A stretch of 64,000 nucleotides of DNA from Paramarasmius palmivorus (Eukaryota; Basidiomycota; Agaricomycetes; Agaricales; Marasmiaceae). The notes beneath the pieces are model-generated. The model worked only from the letters and a program-made list of their open reading frames with translations, was not told the DNA's origin and ran no database searches. Location: NCBI GenBank assembly GCA_037176845.1, contig JAYKXP010000027.1, positions 372,001-436,000 on the forward strand, in the 5' to 3' direction. Positions 46,529-57,478 of the stretch are shown here, piece after piece (within the stretch, counting starts at the first letter, position 1; the number at the start of each line of letters is the position of its first letter). Position numbers and translations under genes: made by a program.

Positions 46529-47640
46529 TCTGTGGTGCGGTGTGGTCGTTAGCGTCGGTCAGCGAAAAGAGCAAGAAGGGGAACAGGAAGCAAGGGAGAA
46601 GAGATAGATCCGTACGTACGTATGTCAAATTCGAATTGAAAGACGAAAACCGTAGGAGTGGGTACAAAACCAGACACTGGCGGATGTCGTTGAAGGGAAG
46701 AAGGGTAGAAGGAAGAGGAAAAACTCCCGCTGGCGCAAGGGGGCGGTCAATTGACGTATCACTAGAGTAAGCTAAACTCAGGCTTTAGCCCACGGAGAAC
46801 TCGGGATTGAGAAGGAAGCCTTACCTTTCGAGGTTACGTGGAATGGATTCTCCCTGGAACGTGTATGTGGCGATTGTGACTCGTTCTGTCTGGTGCGAAC
46901 GGGTTATGCGTGCCCTGGTGTTGGTGTTGGTATCGGTATCGGTATTAGTGTCGGTGTTGGTGTTTTTGGTGGTGTTGGAGCATTACAACGCGGTAGCGCT
47001 AGGGAGTCATAGTGTTGATGCCAGGATCCAGGAAGGTTAAGCTAGAAGCTCAGCGTTCAGTTGAGGTGATACATGAACCGATTAACACTCCGGCGACCTG
47101 AAATGGCTTCAGTTTCAGCTATTGACCGGTGACCTACTGGTGGAAGCTTCGAGGGATACATTGGCATTAGCAGCTTGCACGCCTTCAAGCTGAATGCTCC
47201 ATGGAATTTGGAAGAACGGCCACGATACACGACTACAATAGAAGTCAGAATAAGCTCAAGCTCTAGATGGATTCCATTGTACGTACGTGGCGGATGCCGA
47301 CTTGATGATTCCTGCTTTTTTCTGCTTGGACATGGACTATTCTGAGTGCCGACTTCCGAGCGGTATCAGAAGAAAAGGTTAATGATTTGTTGTATGTTGG
47401 TTTCCAATTCCATTCTGTCGCCCTGTTTGAAGGATGGATGGATGTAGGCTTGGAAGCTGAGGACGTTGGCACACTGATACGTAAAATGCCAGTACTAGTG
47501 CGTAAGAACCAGAAGACAGTTGGGAGAGCAAAAAACTCAGGGTCGCGACTCGGCGTTGTGTGGTCACGAGCCACAACCTCGCCGTTTATCGCCGATTCGG
47601 CGATAGCTTACCGATTTCTAATCGGAAGTTCCCTTTCCCT
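46529..47640. other. Intergenic with an imperfect GT-rich repeat
   Basis: No gene recognised. At 46918-46980 there is an imperfect ggtgttggt/ggtatcggt repeat. Minus-strand and plus-strand frames at 47263-47716 overlap and have no domain support. Confidence 0.45.
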
Positions 47641-47647
47641 TTGTACT

Positions 47648-48035
47648 TCATGTCGGCGCTCAGTCGAGAGTCAAAAGAACCTATTTTGCTATCAGCAATA
47701 TACGATGGGACATTAAACTGGCGTCAAGTTTTCAATGAAGATGATAACGATGAGGTGGAGGAGGATAAAGAAGCACAGCAACTTGAAGGTGGTATTCACA
47801 GTGGTGCGTCGTAGAACTATCTATCGTCCAGCTACGCACTGATGAAGGAACATTACACGAGATAAGCATTGTGCTAAAGGGCGGGCTCAATCTGAACGTT
47901 GTATTGGCAGATAGGATAGCTGCTGTTATTGCGAATTGGGTGAGCATGATGGCAGCGACTCGGAATTGACATAGGCTGGAACAGGTTCTGGTTCTGAGCC
48001 TTGAGGAGTTTATAGAGGATGATTAGTTCACAGTT
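47648..48035 (+). pseudogene. EDDWF-family copy F1 (deleted), plus strand
   Basis: The 5' part codes MSALSRESKEPILLSAIYDGTLNW followed by an acidic stretch, matching copy D (NQKEPILLPVVYDGSLNW). After an exon end near 47800, an exon fragment with ISIVLKGG recalls the second exon. Then it jumps to a fragment like the end of exon 5 (DRIAAVIANW, 47905-47940) and to the last exon, where EDDWF reads EDD-stop-F (about 48010-48035). The whole middle is missing. It is on the opposite strand to A-E. Confidence 0.7.
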
Positions 48036-48199
48036 CTTTGTTCACCAGGAATTGCTGAACGTTGAATCGAACGATGAATCTATGGATATGGCCGGGAGCA
48101 CGGTCGAGTCAATGACGCCCGGGAAGCGTCGGTGGTTGTCGGGGAAGGGAAACCAAAGTTGGTTGACTGTTGCAACACTCTTTAGGTATCATACGATAG

Positions 48200-48780
48200 G
48201 CTAATACGCCATTTCAACTAGACTCAAGAACCCTCAAAACCCATGGTCGAAGCTATACTCCGCCGAGTGGCAGCTATCATTCAAACGCAATGTTCGTATA
48301 GATGATCACATCTTTTGAGACCCTTTGATCGACTTTCCTGGTGTCGTGACATGTGGTCTTGATAAGCTAGTAGCACACCGTCAATGTGGAGATGAGCTCT
48401 GGTGAGTGATTATGTGTATACGGGTAAACCAAGTCACCGAATCCTAATACCTGTGCTCGCAGCTCCAGTTCAAAGCTACTACATCATCCACGCGAAGAAA
48501 AACTACGGCGTCTTAGGACTCGGACTTTCGCAAAAGAGCTTCCACATGCTGTGTATGAAGTGCAATGTACACTTGTTCGATACGTGCCCGTCTCTCTTTT
48601 CCTCTTTCGTCACCATCAAATTACCTCACCCGTCTATTGAACATTGACCAAACAGCCTGCGCAGTACTCATCAACGGAATAAGCTGGTTCTTTATACTCA
48701 TTAGCCGAACCAAAGGCGCTATATATCATACTGTCATGGGCGGTAAGAAGGTACGAGGTACCTTCGGTCCTTACTGAAGA
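48200..48780 (+). pseudogene. EDDWF-family relic F2, plus strand
   Basis: Fragments of another member: PVQSYYIIHAKKNYG (about 48465-48510) matches PPFYIIYARKNYG of copy B, and CAVLINGISWFFILISR (about 48655-48710) matches GVLTDGTNWVFILVNEG. Frame is not continuous between them. Decayed copy close to B. Confidence 0.65.
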
Positions 48781-48854
48781 ACGAAGTTCTCTACTAATTA
48801 ATGCCTCAAGCTCAAGCGTTGTATGAGAACCAGTAATGGCCATGTATCTCACGC

Positions 48855-49035
48855 TGCGGAAAGGATACAGGAACCAGATCACCGTTCACGCTCTCAACAA
48901 GTCCGCTTCGTGCGGTTTCGCAGTAATATCCAGAATAATTCGCTTTGATACAACCGTTCAACATTCTGATTCTCATTGGCGTGATCACGCAGGGACAGGG
49001 ACAGGGGCTCCACAGCGCGTTTTTCGGTCTCTCTG
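48855..49035 (+). pseudogene. P4: FAR-17a/AIG1-like relic, plus strand
   Basis: GGATACAGGAACCAGATCAC and following codes GYRNQITVHALNK, matching RYRNLTVHALNTVF of P3. Bases 48955-49015 (FNILILIGVITQGQG) match MILILIGYLGVAYIT...QGF. It is a scrap of exon 4 with internal loss. Its plus orientation mirrors the minus-strand P copies. Confidence 0.65.
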
Positions 49036-49461
49036 ACTATTCGCTTCGAGCATCTCTCATCCAAGATATTTTAGGTCGCGTTACATCCTCATTCAAAGAG
49101 ACGAGGCGAGAAATTCGCTGCATATACTGCGCGGATAGGCCTCGCAAAGGGACTATAGGTTCTGAGAGACAGGCCTATGGATGTGATAGGTCATTTGGCA
49201 ATTCGTTGTTTCGTCGAGATACTCGTCGTCATTGGATGATCTCAAATGATGAATTGACTCGGATGCAATAGTTTCCTGCAAGTGCCATCTTCCACACCTT
49301 TTTTGTTCTGATGTTTTTGTATATTGTCTGATATTGATGAATATAACACCCTAGCACCTTTCATTATACATGACTCCTGCTTGTGTTGTCATGGTACTAT
49401 TTCAAACGCGCAAGGATAAATACTTTTAGTCCGTAAACTACAGTAAACTTCATTGTAGCCG

Positions 49462-50979
49462 ATGCTTCGACGAGTCTGGTGAGTTAATCCTTGTTGCTTC
49501 CGACTGTACACTAGCCGACTCAATATCATATCTTCACAGGCTTCTGGTTGCTATTGCGATTACAGTACAATCCCTTAAAGTTGCCGTTGACAAAATCCCT
49601 CGTAGTGTTCAGATTGGCGACAAACTACCGTTAGAAGTCGCGATCACCTATTTTGACGAGAGTGACTTGCCGCGCTCGGGAATCTGCAAACCACAGGCTG
49701 TTGATCTCATTCATGACGATGACCTGATTCGGCGTAGAAAACATGAACGGAGGCTTCGAATTGCCGGGCGATCTTTCGTGGTTCATACCAGCACCCAGCT
49801 CAATGTCCCACAGACAGTAGGGTATGTCTTTGCGTTGCAGGTGAATGCTGTTTCAGAAATGACTGTAAACAGGGTGTATCGTGTACGGGTGGTACTAGAG
49901 GGTCCTGATGGTTGTATTGTCTCCTTTGTCTGACGGGGATTATCACTGATTATGCTTTAATGTGACTAGGATTCCCTACAGATTTTATCTTTTCGCCGTT
50001 CACTGCTTTCGCAGATGGCGGAGAGTCATTTACGTACGTTCCCTTCAGAGCCTTTCCACGAGTTCTGAAGTACAGACTCCCGCACCAGCACCAGCACCAG
50101 CAAACCGCGTCCGACTTCTCCAACTTTCTCCGAATCCGATCCCACCATGTACGTGGTTATTGCTTTTCACTGCGTGTATGCCCAGCACTCTCAAACTGTT
50201 GAAATACTGTAGGACAACCTCTTTGGATACTTCGCAATCTCGGATGTCCAGTAAGTCCCACTGAGGCAACGCGCCGATCGTATCCTTATTTATCTGCAGG
50301 TAGGCTACGCATGACTACCTCGACAATCGATGAACCAAGCTTGCCAACCTCCACAGTGACCAACTCTAGTCCATCGTTTCCTATCACCAGCCAATTGACT
50401 GGCACGGTAAGTTCATTGATGAAGCGACTTTTCGATACGCTCGATATGTTTCTGATGTATGTTGCAGCATACTACTACTGAACTATTCAACAATAGTGCT
50501 GTTAATATGCCCGGAGAAACTTCTGCATCGAGCACAGGCATCCCAGTTTCAGACGAGTAATTCGTTTTTTTTCTTTCTTTCCGTGACGTGGTCACCTCAA
50601 AAAAGTTTATAGGAGTTCCAGAAAGGCTGGTATAATTGCTGGGAGCGTGATGGGTAGCATAGTGCTCGCCGTGCTATTGCCGCTTGGGATTTGTTACTAT
50701 AGGCGTTTCACGAAGCAAAGGGAGCTTCTACAGACACGGCCGTATCGGTTCCTCAGTGACGTTCCAGTTCCCGAGAGCGGAGCAAAGATTTCAAACGCCG
50801 AAAGTCAGCAGAGGGATATCCTGGATGCTCCAGGTACTGGGGAATCGCCAAACAGGAAATTGGAACGTCGAAGCGTTGTGGTCGTTGACGGAGACAGTAC
50901 CGTACCCCCATACGAGTCACGTTTGTCTCCGGGAAATGTTGACATAGATGTAGTAGACCTACCCCCGGAATATTTCTAG
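49462..50979 (+). CDS. T4: single-pass membrane protein with LPPEY tail, 353 aa
   Basis: Nine exons, join(49462..49478,49540..49821,49873..49910,49970..50033,50089..50148,50213..50250,50300..50406,50468..50556,50613..50979), give 353 aa. The signal peptide is MLRRVWLLVAIAITVQS, split by the first intron exactly as in T1-T2. The ectodomain is diverged (VDKIPRSVQIGDKLPLEVAITYFDE) but keeps QLNVPQTVGVYRVRVVLEGPDG and FPTDFIFSPFTAFADGG. A Ser/Thr stalk, a membrane helix (about 238-259, IIAGSVMGSIVLAVLLPLGIC) and a tail with RPYRFLSDV, YESRLS and a terminal VDLPPEYF follow. Exon 3 is 38 nt as in T1 and T2, and the exon 7 length equals that of T6. Intact. Function unknown; PPEY suggests control by a WW-domain ubiquitin ligase. 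Confidence 0.83.
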
Positions 50980-51027
50980 TGCTGGTCTCTAGAGTGATTG
51001 TAGATATACCGAAGTGAAAGCAAATGG

Positions 51028-51043
51028 ACTGGTCCGTGCGTGG
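51028..51043. repeat. Conserved 16-bp motif (inverted), 3' of T4
   Basis: Reads actggtccgtgcgtgg, the reverse complement of CCACGCACGGACC(A/G)GT, about 50 nt past the T4 stop. Orientation follows the gene. Confidence 0.55.
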
Positions 51044-51094
51044 AAACCTTTTGTACCAGGGTATGTCCGGCCCCCGGGAGGCTGAGCCGGCCCG

Positions 51095-51185
51095 ACAAAT
51101 CTTGTCTTTCGCAGTCATCGACGCATTCCAAAGCAACACTCTCGTTGCGAAGATGGAGTCTAAAACCGCTTCAGTACGTCTCAAA
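51095..51185 (+). repeat. Duplicated first exon of the F-box gene
   Basis: Bases 51100-51178 match 55681-55765: cttgtctt.cgcagtcatc..cgac, caaagcaac...gttg, and atggagtctaaaaccgctt against the start exon atggagtctaaacccgctt of the F-box gene at 55744. Only the promoter end and first exon are present, followed by unrelated sequence. It shows that the duplicated T unit once reached into the F-box gene. Confidence 0.7.
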
Positions 51186-51899
51186 TCATAAGTCTCGCTG
51201 TAATTGTACTAATGCCATCAGATAAATGACATTTTCAACCTTTGCTCAATGACACGTTTCAAAAAAACCCAGCAGAGAGCCAACTTCCCCAAACCAGCGA
51301 GAATAGTCCCAACTACGATGAAACAATCAGAAAGCCTTTTACTCGCGTCAGCCACATACAAATAGCACAGGCAACGATTTATCCGCGTCGCGTTCCGCTC
51401 CTGTGATGTCGTCTCGACAGACGACTCTCTTTGAAAAGCCAGAGGTTACGAAGGTAACTGAGCAGTAGTAAAGGTCAGGGTCACTGGTTTGCGGCTTCCG
51501 AGTTCTGAGCCTACATAGGTTCTGGGGTTTGGGAGCGTATGGTGACGAATCAACATAACATAACCTAGGATGCTATGCTTCAATCCTGTCAGGTCACCAT
51601 AGCCTCATCAACCCTTTTGTTCCAATTCTTCTTCGAATAGTCTGATGTCGACACATCCTGCACTTTTATTGCGGTACCCTCTGCCATGCATGAAGATCGA
51701 TGGCTGTGCGAGGAAACACGAACTCGTAATGGCTCTCAGTCTGGCTCGGGGTGATACAAATCTGTGCGTTCGAATCGAGGGTGCATATAGGCTTGTGAGT
51801 CAGTTGTTCCTTCCCTTCTATAACTACTTCGAATGTGATCCCATTACCCATTGTGTCATCTGTGATTGCTGGGCGTCAGGATCGCATTGACTACCGTTC

Positions 51900-52734
51900 A
51901 CGACAGGAGAATCTCAGCCACATCTAACTGGGGCTGCCACTTCTAGGTCCACTGTGTATACACTCTTTCTTCCTTTGGGGTGCATCTGCTGACTGGCTAT
52001 GGCGTGTTCGCTTATCGGCGGACTCTGGCTCATTTCCGAGATCTAGGGAGTCCCAAAGTACAAATTGACAGGCTAATCAAATTCTCATATCCTCTTCAGA
52101 AAGTGACTTACACGAAACCGCTTTGCCAACAGATGGTCCAGTTCCTTCCTTGAATTCACAGCCTGTCGTTACCAGCCAATCGCCCGTGAGTGTTCGGAAG
52201 CGAACGTGTTGATCATTTTCCGACGCGGCGCAAGCATCCTGCCGTTGAACCCGGAGGCACCACTACTCCCGGTCCAACATCAGATAACAGCTCATCTCCA
52301 ACTAGTACAGGACCCTCAGATCAGTAGTAATTATTAGTTTTCTTTGTGATCCCTTGGTGATCCCCATCATTGCCTCAAACCTTTATACAGCACCTCGAGG
52401 ATTATACGTAAGACTAGTATCATTGTTGATAGTGTGATCGGTTGCGTGGTGACTGCAATACTTACCCTACTAGTCATTTGCCAATATGGATACTCCCGGG
52501 CCATGGAGGAGAGGAGCGATTACTGATACGACCATATTGTTTTCCGGACATTCAAGGATCTAAAAGTTGACGGGATGCAAATAACCTTACCGCGTCAGGT
52601 ACATGCGCGTCAAAGCGTTGGCGTTGTTCATGAGGATCACAGTGGCTGGCGACCTTCTCCGAGTCCAAATCGTTTGGGCTCTGAACACATCATAATTGTA
52701 GTAGATCTACCTCTGGAATATCACACGGGGTGAA
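51900..52734 (+). pseudogene. T5: decayed membrane-protein copy
   Basis: Lies between T4 and T6 and resembles T6 at DNA level. Remnants: a Ser/Thr stalk (CCGGTCCAACATCAGATAAC and following, about 52270-52330), the exon start cacctcgaggatta (52391), a former membrane helix (attgttgatagtgtgatcggttgcgtggtg), and the tail SVGVVHEDHSGWRPSPSPN then VVDLPLEYHTG (52615-52734), where the PPxY has become PLEY. Several stops and frameshifts interrupt it. Confidence 0.75.
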
Positions 52735-53037
52735 TTGTATATAGGATGAGAATGTTATTCGCAAAATGAATCGCTTTACTGTAAATGCGACGGCGGAAAT
52801 CCCGAAATACCCGGGTTATAGAGAATCTGCGGATCCCCCGGGCCGGGCCCGGCGGCAAAGCTTGTCATCTTGCTCACTCCTGTCGATGTCTACCGAGACC
52901 TGCATCTCAGTTTGGGCCAATGATCCAGTCCTAATTGGACTTAGATTCGGAAACACCAAATTTTGAATAGTCCTCAACACTGATGCATCCCCTGCTGATA
53001 GGACTCGGAGACCAACGCCGTTTTGTGTCAGTTCAAA

Positions 53038-55018
53038 ATGAAAATCACGAACAACGCAACCAGGGTTACTCTGATTGTAAGTACCATTCTAGAACCTAAT
53101 CTTTCTGGGCTCAACTTTGTGCATCACGCAGACGACAAGGGTTCTATAGTAAGTTTGTGATCTTTCCTTCTATTCTTCTGGGAAAGGCACACAGCTTTTC
53201 TGATGCAAAACAGGGCGGGTTTCTTGCAGCGTATATCGTCGGGAATAGGTCCTCCTGAGATCTGTGACACCTTCACAACGATTTTTCGCTCTCATTACTT
53301 CTCAAATGATCAGACGTTGATTGTATCATTGATGTGGGTTAAGATCGCGCTGCCCAAAGGCAGTCTTATCGTTTCAAATATTCACGTCACATCAGAAGGA
53401 TATATACTTATAGCTACAAGATCGGAAAATTGTGCAGCCGTAACTCAATGTTTCTACAAACCGCTTGGTGAGTAATCCGTTTACCTGCTCAATTACGACT
53501 TAGATTTCAGTTAGAACCCGACCTCGTTCAGTTTCATAGTAGCTATCCGACTTGCGACGACCGTACACTCCCTTCCAGATGTGACCTTTGACATTCCTCG
53601 TGGTGTCGTTGCAGTTGGTACTCAAATAACAGTGGGAGTTGAGATCGTTTATACAGACGAAAGCAACTCAGCAAGAATCCAATCACCAACCTTGAACATC
53701 ATTCCAGATAGCAATTCATTACAGTCCGAGTCCGCTGCCCAACGTAGGTCGGACAAAATGAGGCGTGCTAGAGCATCCACAAGTGCTCGCAGCACCTTCG
53801 ATGTTCCGTCAAAGGCAGGGTATACCTCTTTGTTATGTTTGAGACTGAGATTTTGATTTATGACTTCGCACAGGGTTTACCGTGTTCAAGCAATACTGAA
53901 AGTCGGCCCAGATGGTTGAATTTCTCTTATCTCATATAGGGAAAATTGGCATTGACATTCATCATGATTTGTCCCACTACCATAGGACCTCAAACATTTT
54001 CTTCGGAACCGTTCACTGCTTCCGCAGATGGCGAATTTTCTACGTATGTTCGCGTCAAGCTTTGGCCAGTGATGCACACCCGACAACTTCTGAAATACAC
54101 ACGCTCCTACCAGCACGACCTCATTACTTTCGACTGCTTCGACTGCTTCCGAAAGCTCCATTGCCGTGTATGGAATTATTATTCTGGCTTTCCGTGTGGA
54201 TAAACTAATCCATCGCCGCGACATGACAGGTCAACCTCAGATTCTGTTTCGGAGTCTTCGAGTTCCGGTGAGTCTCGGACGTGCCAGTTGACGCACATAT
54301 TAATTTACAATGATTCCACAGGTATTAGCAGTGTAGTTATCTCCACAACCGATAGGCCAAGGCAATCAACAATCGAATCTACTTCATCGCCTCCCCTCAC
54401 CAGCCAATCATCGGTTGTCCGAGTCAGCGTGAGTATATTAATTTCCAAGATGTACTGATCAATCTTCTGATGCCTAGTACTAGCATACTACCAGTGACAC
54501 AAATTCCTCGAGCTCTACATCAAATACAGGACCTTCGACGACCAGCACGGGCTCTCCAAGTCCAGACTCAAACCAGTAAATTGCTTTGCTTTATAAATTG
54601 GCGCGTTCTAAAGTTCTTACACAGTACCTCGAGCCCGACTCGGGCTGGCATCATTGCTGGTAGCGTTATCGGCTCCACGGTGCTCATAATTATTGCTCTG
54701 GTTGTGATTTGTCACTATAGGCGCTCCCAGAAGCGAAACCTATCAGTGACAAGGCCAAGCCCGTATAAGTTTCTCGGTGACATATCCAAGGGTCGACGCA
54801 GAACAAAAGCTGGGGTCGAGAACCTCAGGGAGAATATGGGTACTATGGAGAGTGAGACCACGTTTATTCAGGGAAGCTATACGCGTCGAAGTGTTGTCAT
54901 TGTTCATGAAGATAGTGGCTGGCGACCCCTTCCAGCGTACGAGTCGCGTTTACCTAGCGAGGCTGAGAAGGTCTTACATGTGATAGATCTTCCTCCGGAC
55001 TATCGCACGGCTTCTTAG
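53038..55018 (+). CDS. T6: single-pass membrane protein with LPPDY tail
   Basis: Core exons 53540..53819,53874..53914,53986..54043,54114..54167,54230..54267,54322..54428,54484..54575,54625..55018 join in phase. They code VAIRLATTVHSLPDVTFDIPRG... (ectodomain), FDVPSKAGVYRVQAILKVGPDG, GPQTFSSEPFTASADGE, a Ser/Thr stalk, a helix (GIIAGSVIGSTVLIIIALVVIC) and a tail with SPYKFLGDI, VIVHEDSGWRPLPAYESRL and terminal IDLPPDYRTAS. The 5' end is uncertain. Exons 53038..53076 and 53230..53467 also join in phase (total 446 aa) and would add about 92 residues (RISSGIGPPEICDTFTTI...) before the hydrophobic VAIRLATTV, which would then no longer be an N-terminal signal peptide. The start may instead be a small exon I did not find. 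Confidence 0.72.
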
Positions 55019-55743
55019 ACCAATTAGGACTCTTGTTTGTGCTTGCTGAACATTGTAAAATACTTGCTGCAAAATAAGGACTTCAACGATTTAGCGAAAC
55101 TCGGAAAATCCCGAAATATTCGAGTTCCACTGAATATCATTGAGAATTATGTTTAACAGCTCATGAATGTCCGAAAAACCGCATCAATAAGTTGTGATCA
55201 ATCTTGTATCAATCTACGCTATCGGCGAAAATTCCGAAAATGAATGGTGCCCGGGTGCCACAGTGCCCAATCATTTGTAACTACTACATCGACCGACAGC
55301 TTTGTACATACTTAGTCATTGATCTCGAGTAGTTACACCTCGAGCCTGGAAGCCGTAGATGGTTAGGTGCAATAAATATGTAATTCATAGTAATTTCAAT
55401 CTTGCTAAGTACTAATTCTTACTAAAACTGGAATGACGTGAATTGAAGAGCTCAGTAACATGTACATACAAGTTCCATGTGCATGTATAATCTCAATAAA
55501 GATGAATAATCTACACTCCTAGAATCTCGAAGATTGGACCGATGGCCCATGAGCGGTTACTGGAAGCGCCGGAATTAGCTTCCCGGCGACTCCCGGCACT
55601 TATAGGCACTTGTGCGCACTGATGAACGGTGTGAACTTTGATTTTTGACAGTCTGACATCTCACATGAAATCCGATAAGGCTTGTCTTCCGCAGTCATCA
55701 ACGACTCGTCCACGCGCCTCAAAAGCAACGTTGTCGTGCAAGG
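55019..55743. other. Intergenic, AT-rich, then F-box promoter
   Basis: T6 3' region and the promoter of the F-box gene. The part from 55678 is the segment copied to 51100. No gene. Confidence 0.45.
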
Positions 55744-57478
55744 ATGGAGTCTAAACCCGCTTTGGTAAGTACCATACCTCAAGACTTTCTGCTCAGTGTT
55801 TACACCCATACATACTCTTTATCACCAGAAGAATGACATCGCACCAACTAGAATGTCCAAACCACCCTTCTCCCCATTGGAGCTCCAGGCCCAGCTACGA
55901 TCTCGAGTGCCTCTTGACAAGCTTCAAGAAAAGCAGATCGAAAACTACATTTGCCAGGCAAATCAAGATACGTTCAAATGCGACCACGAAGTTAGAGCGC
56001 TTTACGCTCGCATCGACCAAATCCGTGTAGCACAGGCGGCTCTTTCTCGTAGCACATTCCGACATGGTTCTCTCCTTTCACCTATCCGAAAATTGCCCCT
56101 CGAAATCCTACACAGGATCTTCATCTTCGCCGCAGGAGTTAATGTCTTTGGCGTGAAGAACAAATGGGATTCAACAGCTTTCATTTTGGCCAGTGTTTGC
56201 TACAGCTGGCGCGAAATTGCACTGGATTATCCTACTCTTTGGGCGTCGTTAGCAGTGTCTATCGAGGAAAGAGCCATTTATCCGACAGGTTTATGCATTG
56301 AGCGCTCAAAGATGTACCCCTTGTCGCTAGTTTTGGAGAGCGAGCCGTACAATTGGGATGACCATCATGATGATCTCCTCAAGCTCTTTCTGCGCCAGTC
56401 TGGTCGATGGCTGAAAGTGGACATGTCCAAAGTCGAAATGGGGACGCTGGATGAGATTCGGGACCTACCTCTATTGGAGGAGGCTTACTATTCGGAGAGA
56501 TCGGAAGGTCTTCTCCCTAGATTGAAACACGCACCCAGGCTGAGGGTTCTCAGCTTCGAGGACATACCTGCCACCGATGCATTCTCATTCGAAAACCTCA
56601 CACGCATTACCGTCAATGTTCCTGGATCATCAGACGATCCTGCACCAGTACGGACGCTCTGCGAGGCTTTGTGTTCTTGTCCAAACCTCACAGAATGCGC
56701 CTACCAGTCCTGCAGGAACATCTTCGGGGAAGACCTTGCCATATCTGGTTATGAATCCCTGGACGCACCATTGTGTGCTACTTCGAACATACAGACATTT
56801 GAGATTGATCTCTACGACAGGAGGGGAGTTTTCAGCGAGGTATCCGATGTCTTTGCATCGCTGACTCTTCCCTTTATCCATACACTTTCAATTCGAGGGG
56901 ACAGTCCCGTGGTCTACGGGTACCATACTGCACTATGGGGTGAATGGCCTTCTGTAGTCATGCGTGACTTTATAGTTCGTTCAGATTGCCATCTCACCAG
57001 TCTCCGACTCGTAGGACTACCACTATCCGACACCGAAGTCATATCTTTTCTCAACTTGACGCCCGCGCTCGAGCACCTCTCAATTTCGGAAGTGTGGGCG
57101 AATACAGACTTTCCAATTGGCGAGCACAGTGTTCCCTTTGTGAATACGGTGACAAAGGCACTAATACAGCGACTTACTGTCCCTGTGCTCAGCCAGGATG
57201 TGTGGTCTTCACAGATGTATCCTCTTGTTCCCATGCTCAAATGCCTCAGGCTCCGAGTGCATAAACATTTTGACGCGGACAGCATGTTCGCTCAGATGGT
57301 TCTTTCCAGGTGGAGAGTCGAGAATTTCATGGAAGAGTTTCCGACGCAGCGAATTAGAACAGTGGTGTTGAATGTCGTGGGGAGAGACCTGCATATGGAG
57401 ATGTACGTGGGTCTAAGGGAGCTTGATGTGGAAGGATTGATGGTGACGATCATAGGCAATAACAAGGTTTGGGTTTGA
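55744..57478 (+). CDS. F-box protein, 556 aa
   Basis: Two exons, join(55744..55764,55829..57478), give 556 aa. The 21-nt first exon codes MESKPAL; I prefer it because the gtaagt donor and caccag acceptor join it in phase and because the same exon is duplicated at 51.15 kb. An internal start at MSKPPFSP is the alternative. A coiled-coil-like segment (about 40-80, KLQEKQIENYICQANQDTF...ARIDQIRVAQAALS) precedes the F-box IRKLPLEILHRIFIFAA ... ASVCYSWREIALDYPTLWASL (about 92-150). This is the common Agaricomycete arrangement. The rest contains degenerate leucine-rich repeats (ITRITVNVPG-type strands, LTSLRLVGLPLSDTEVISFL). Probably a substrate adaptor of an SCF ubiquitin ligase. Confidence 0.9.

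Noticed and set aside
24600..55018. Pheromone-receptor (mating-type B) locus
   Set aside because: The polytopic genes match FAR-17a/AIG1, not STE3 receptors, and no CaaX pheromone precursor was seen.
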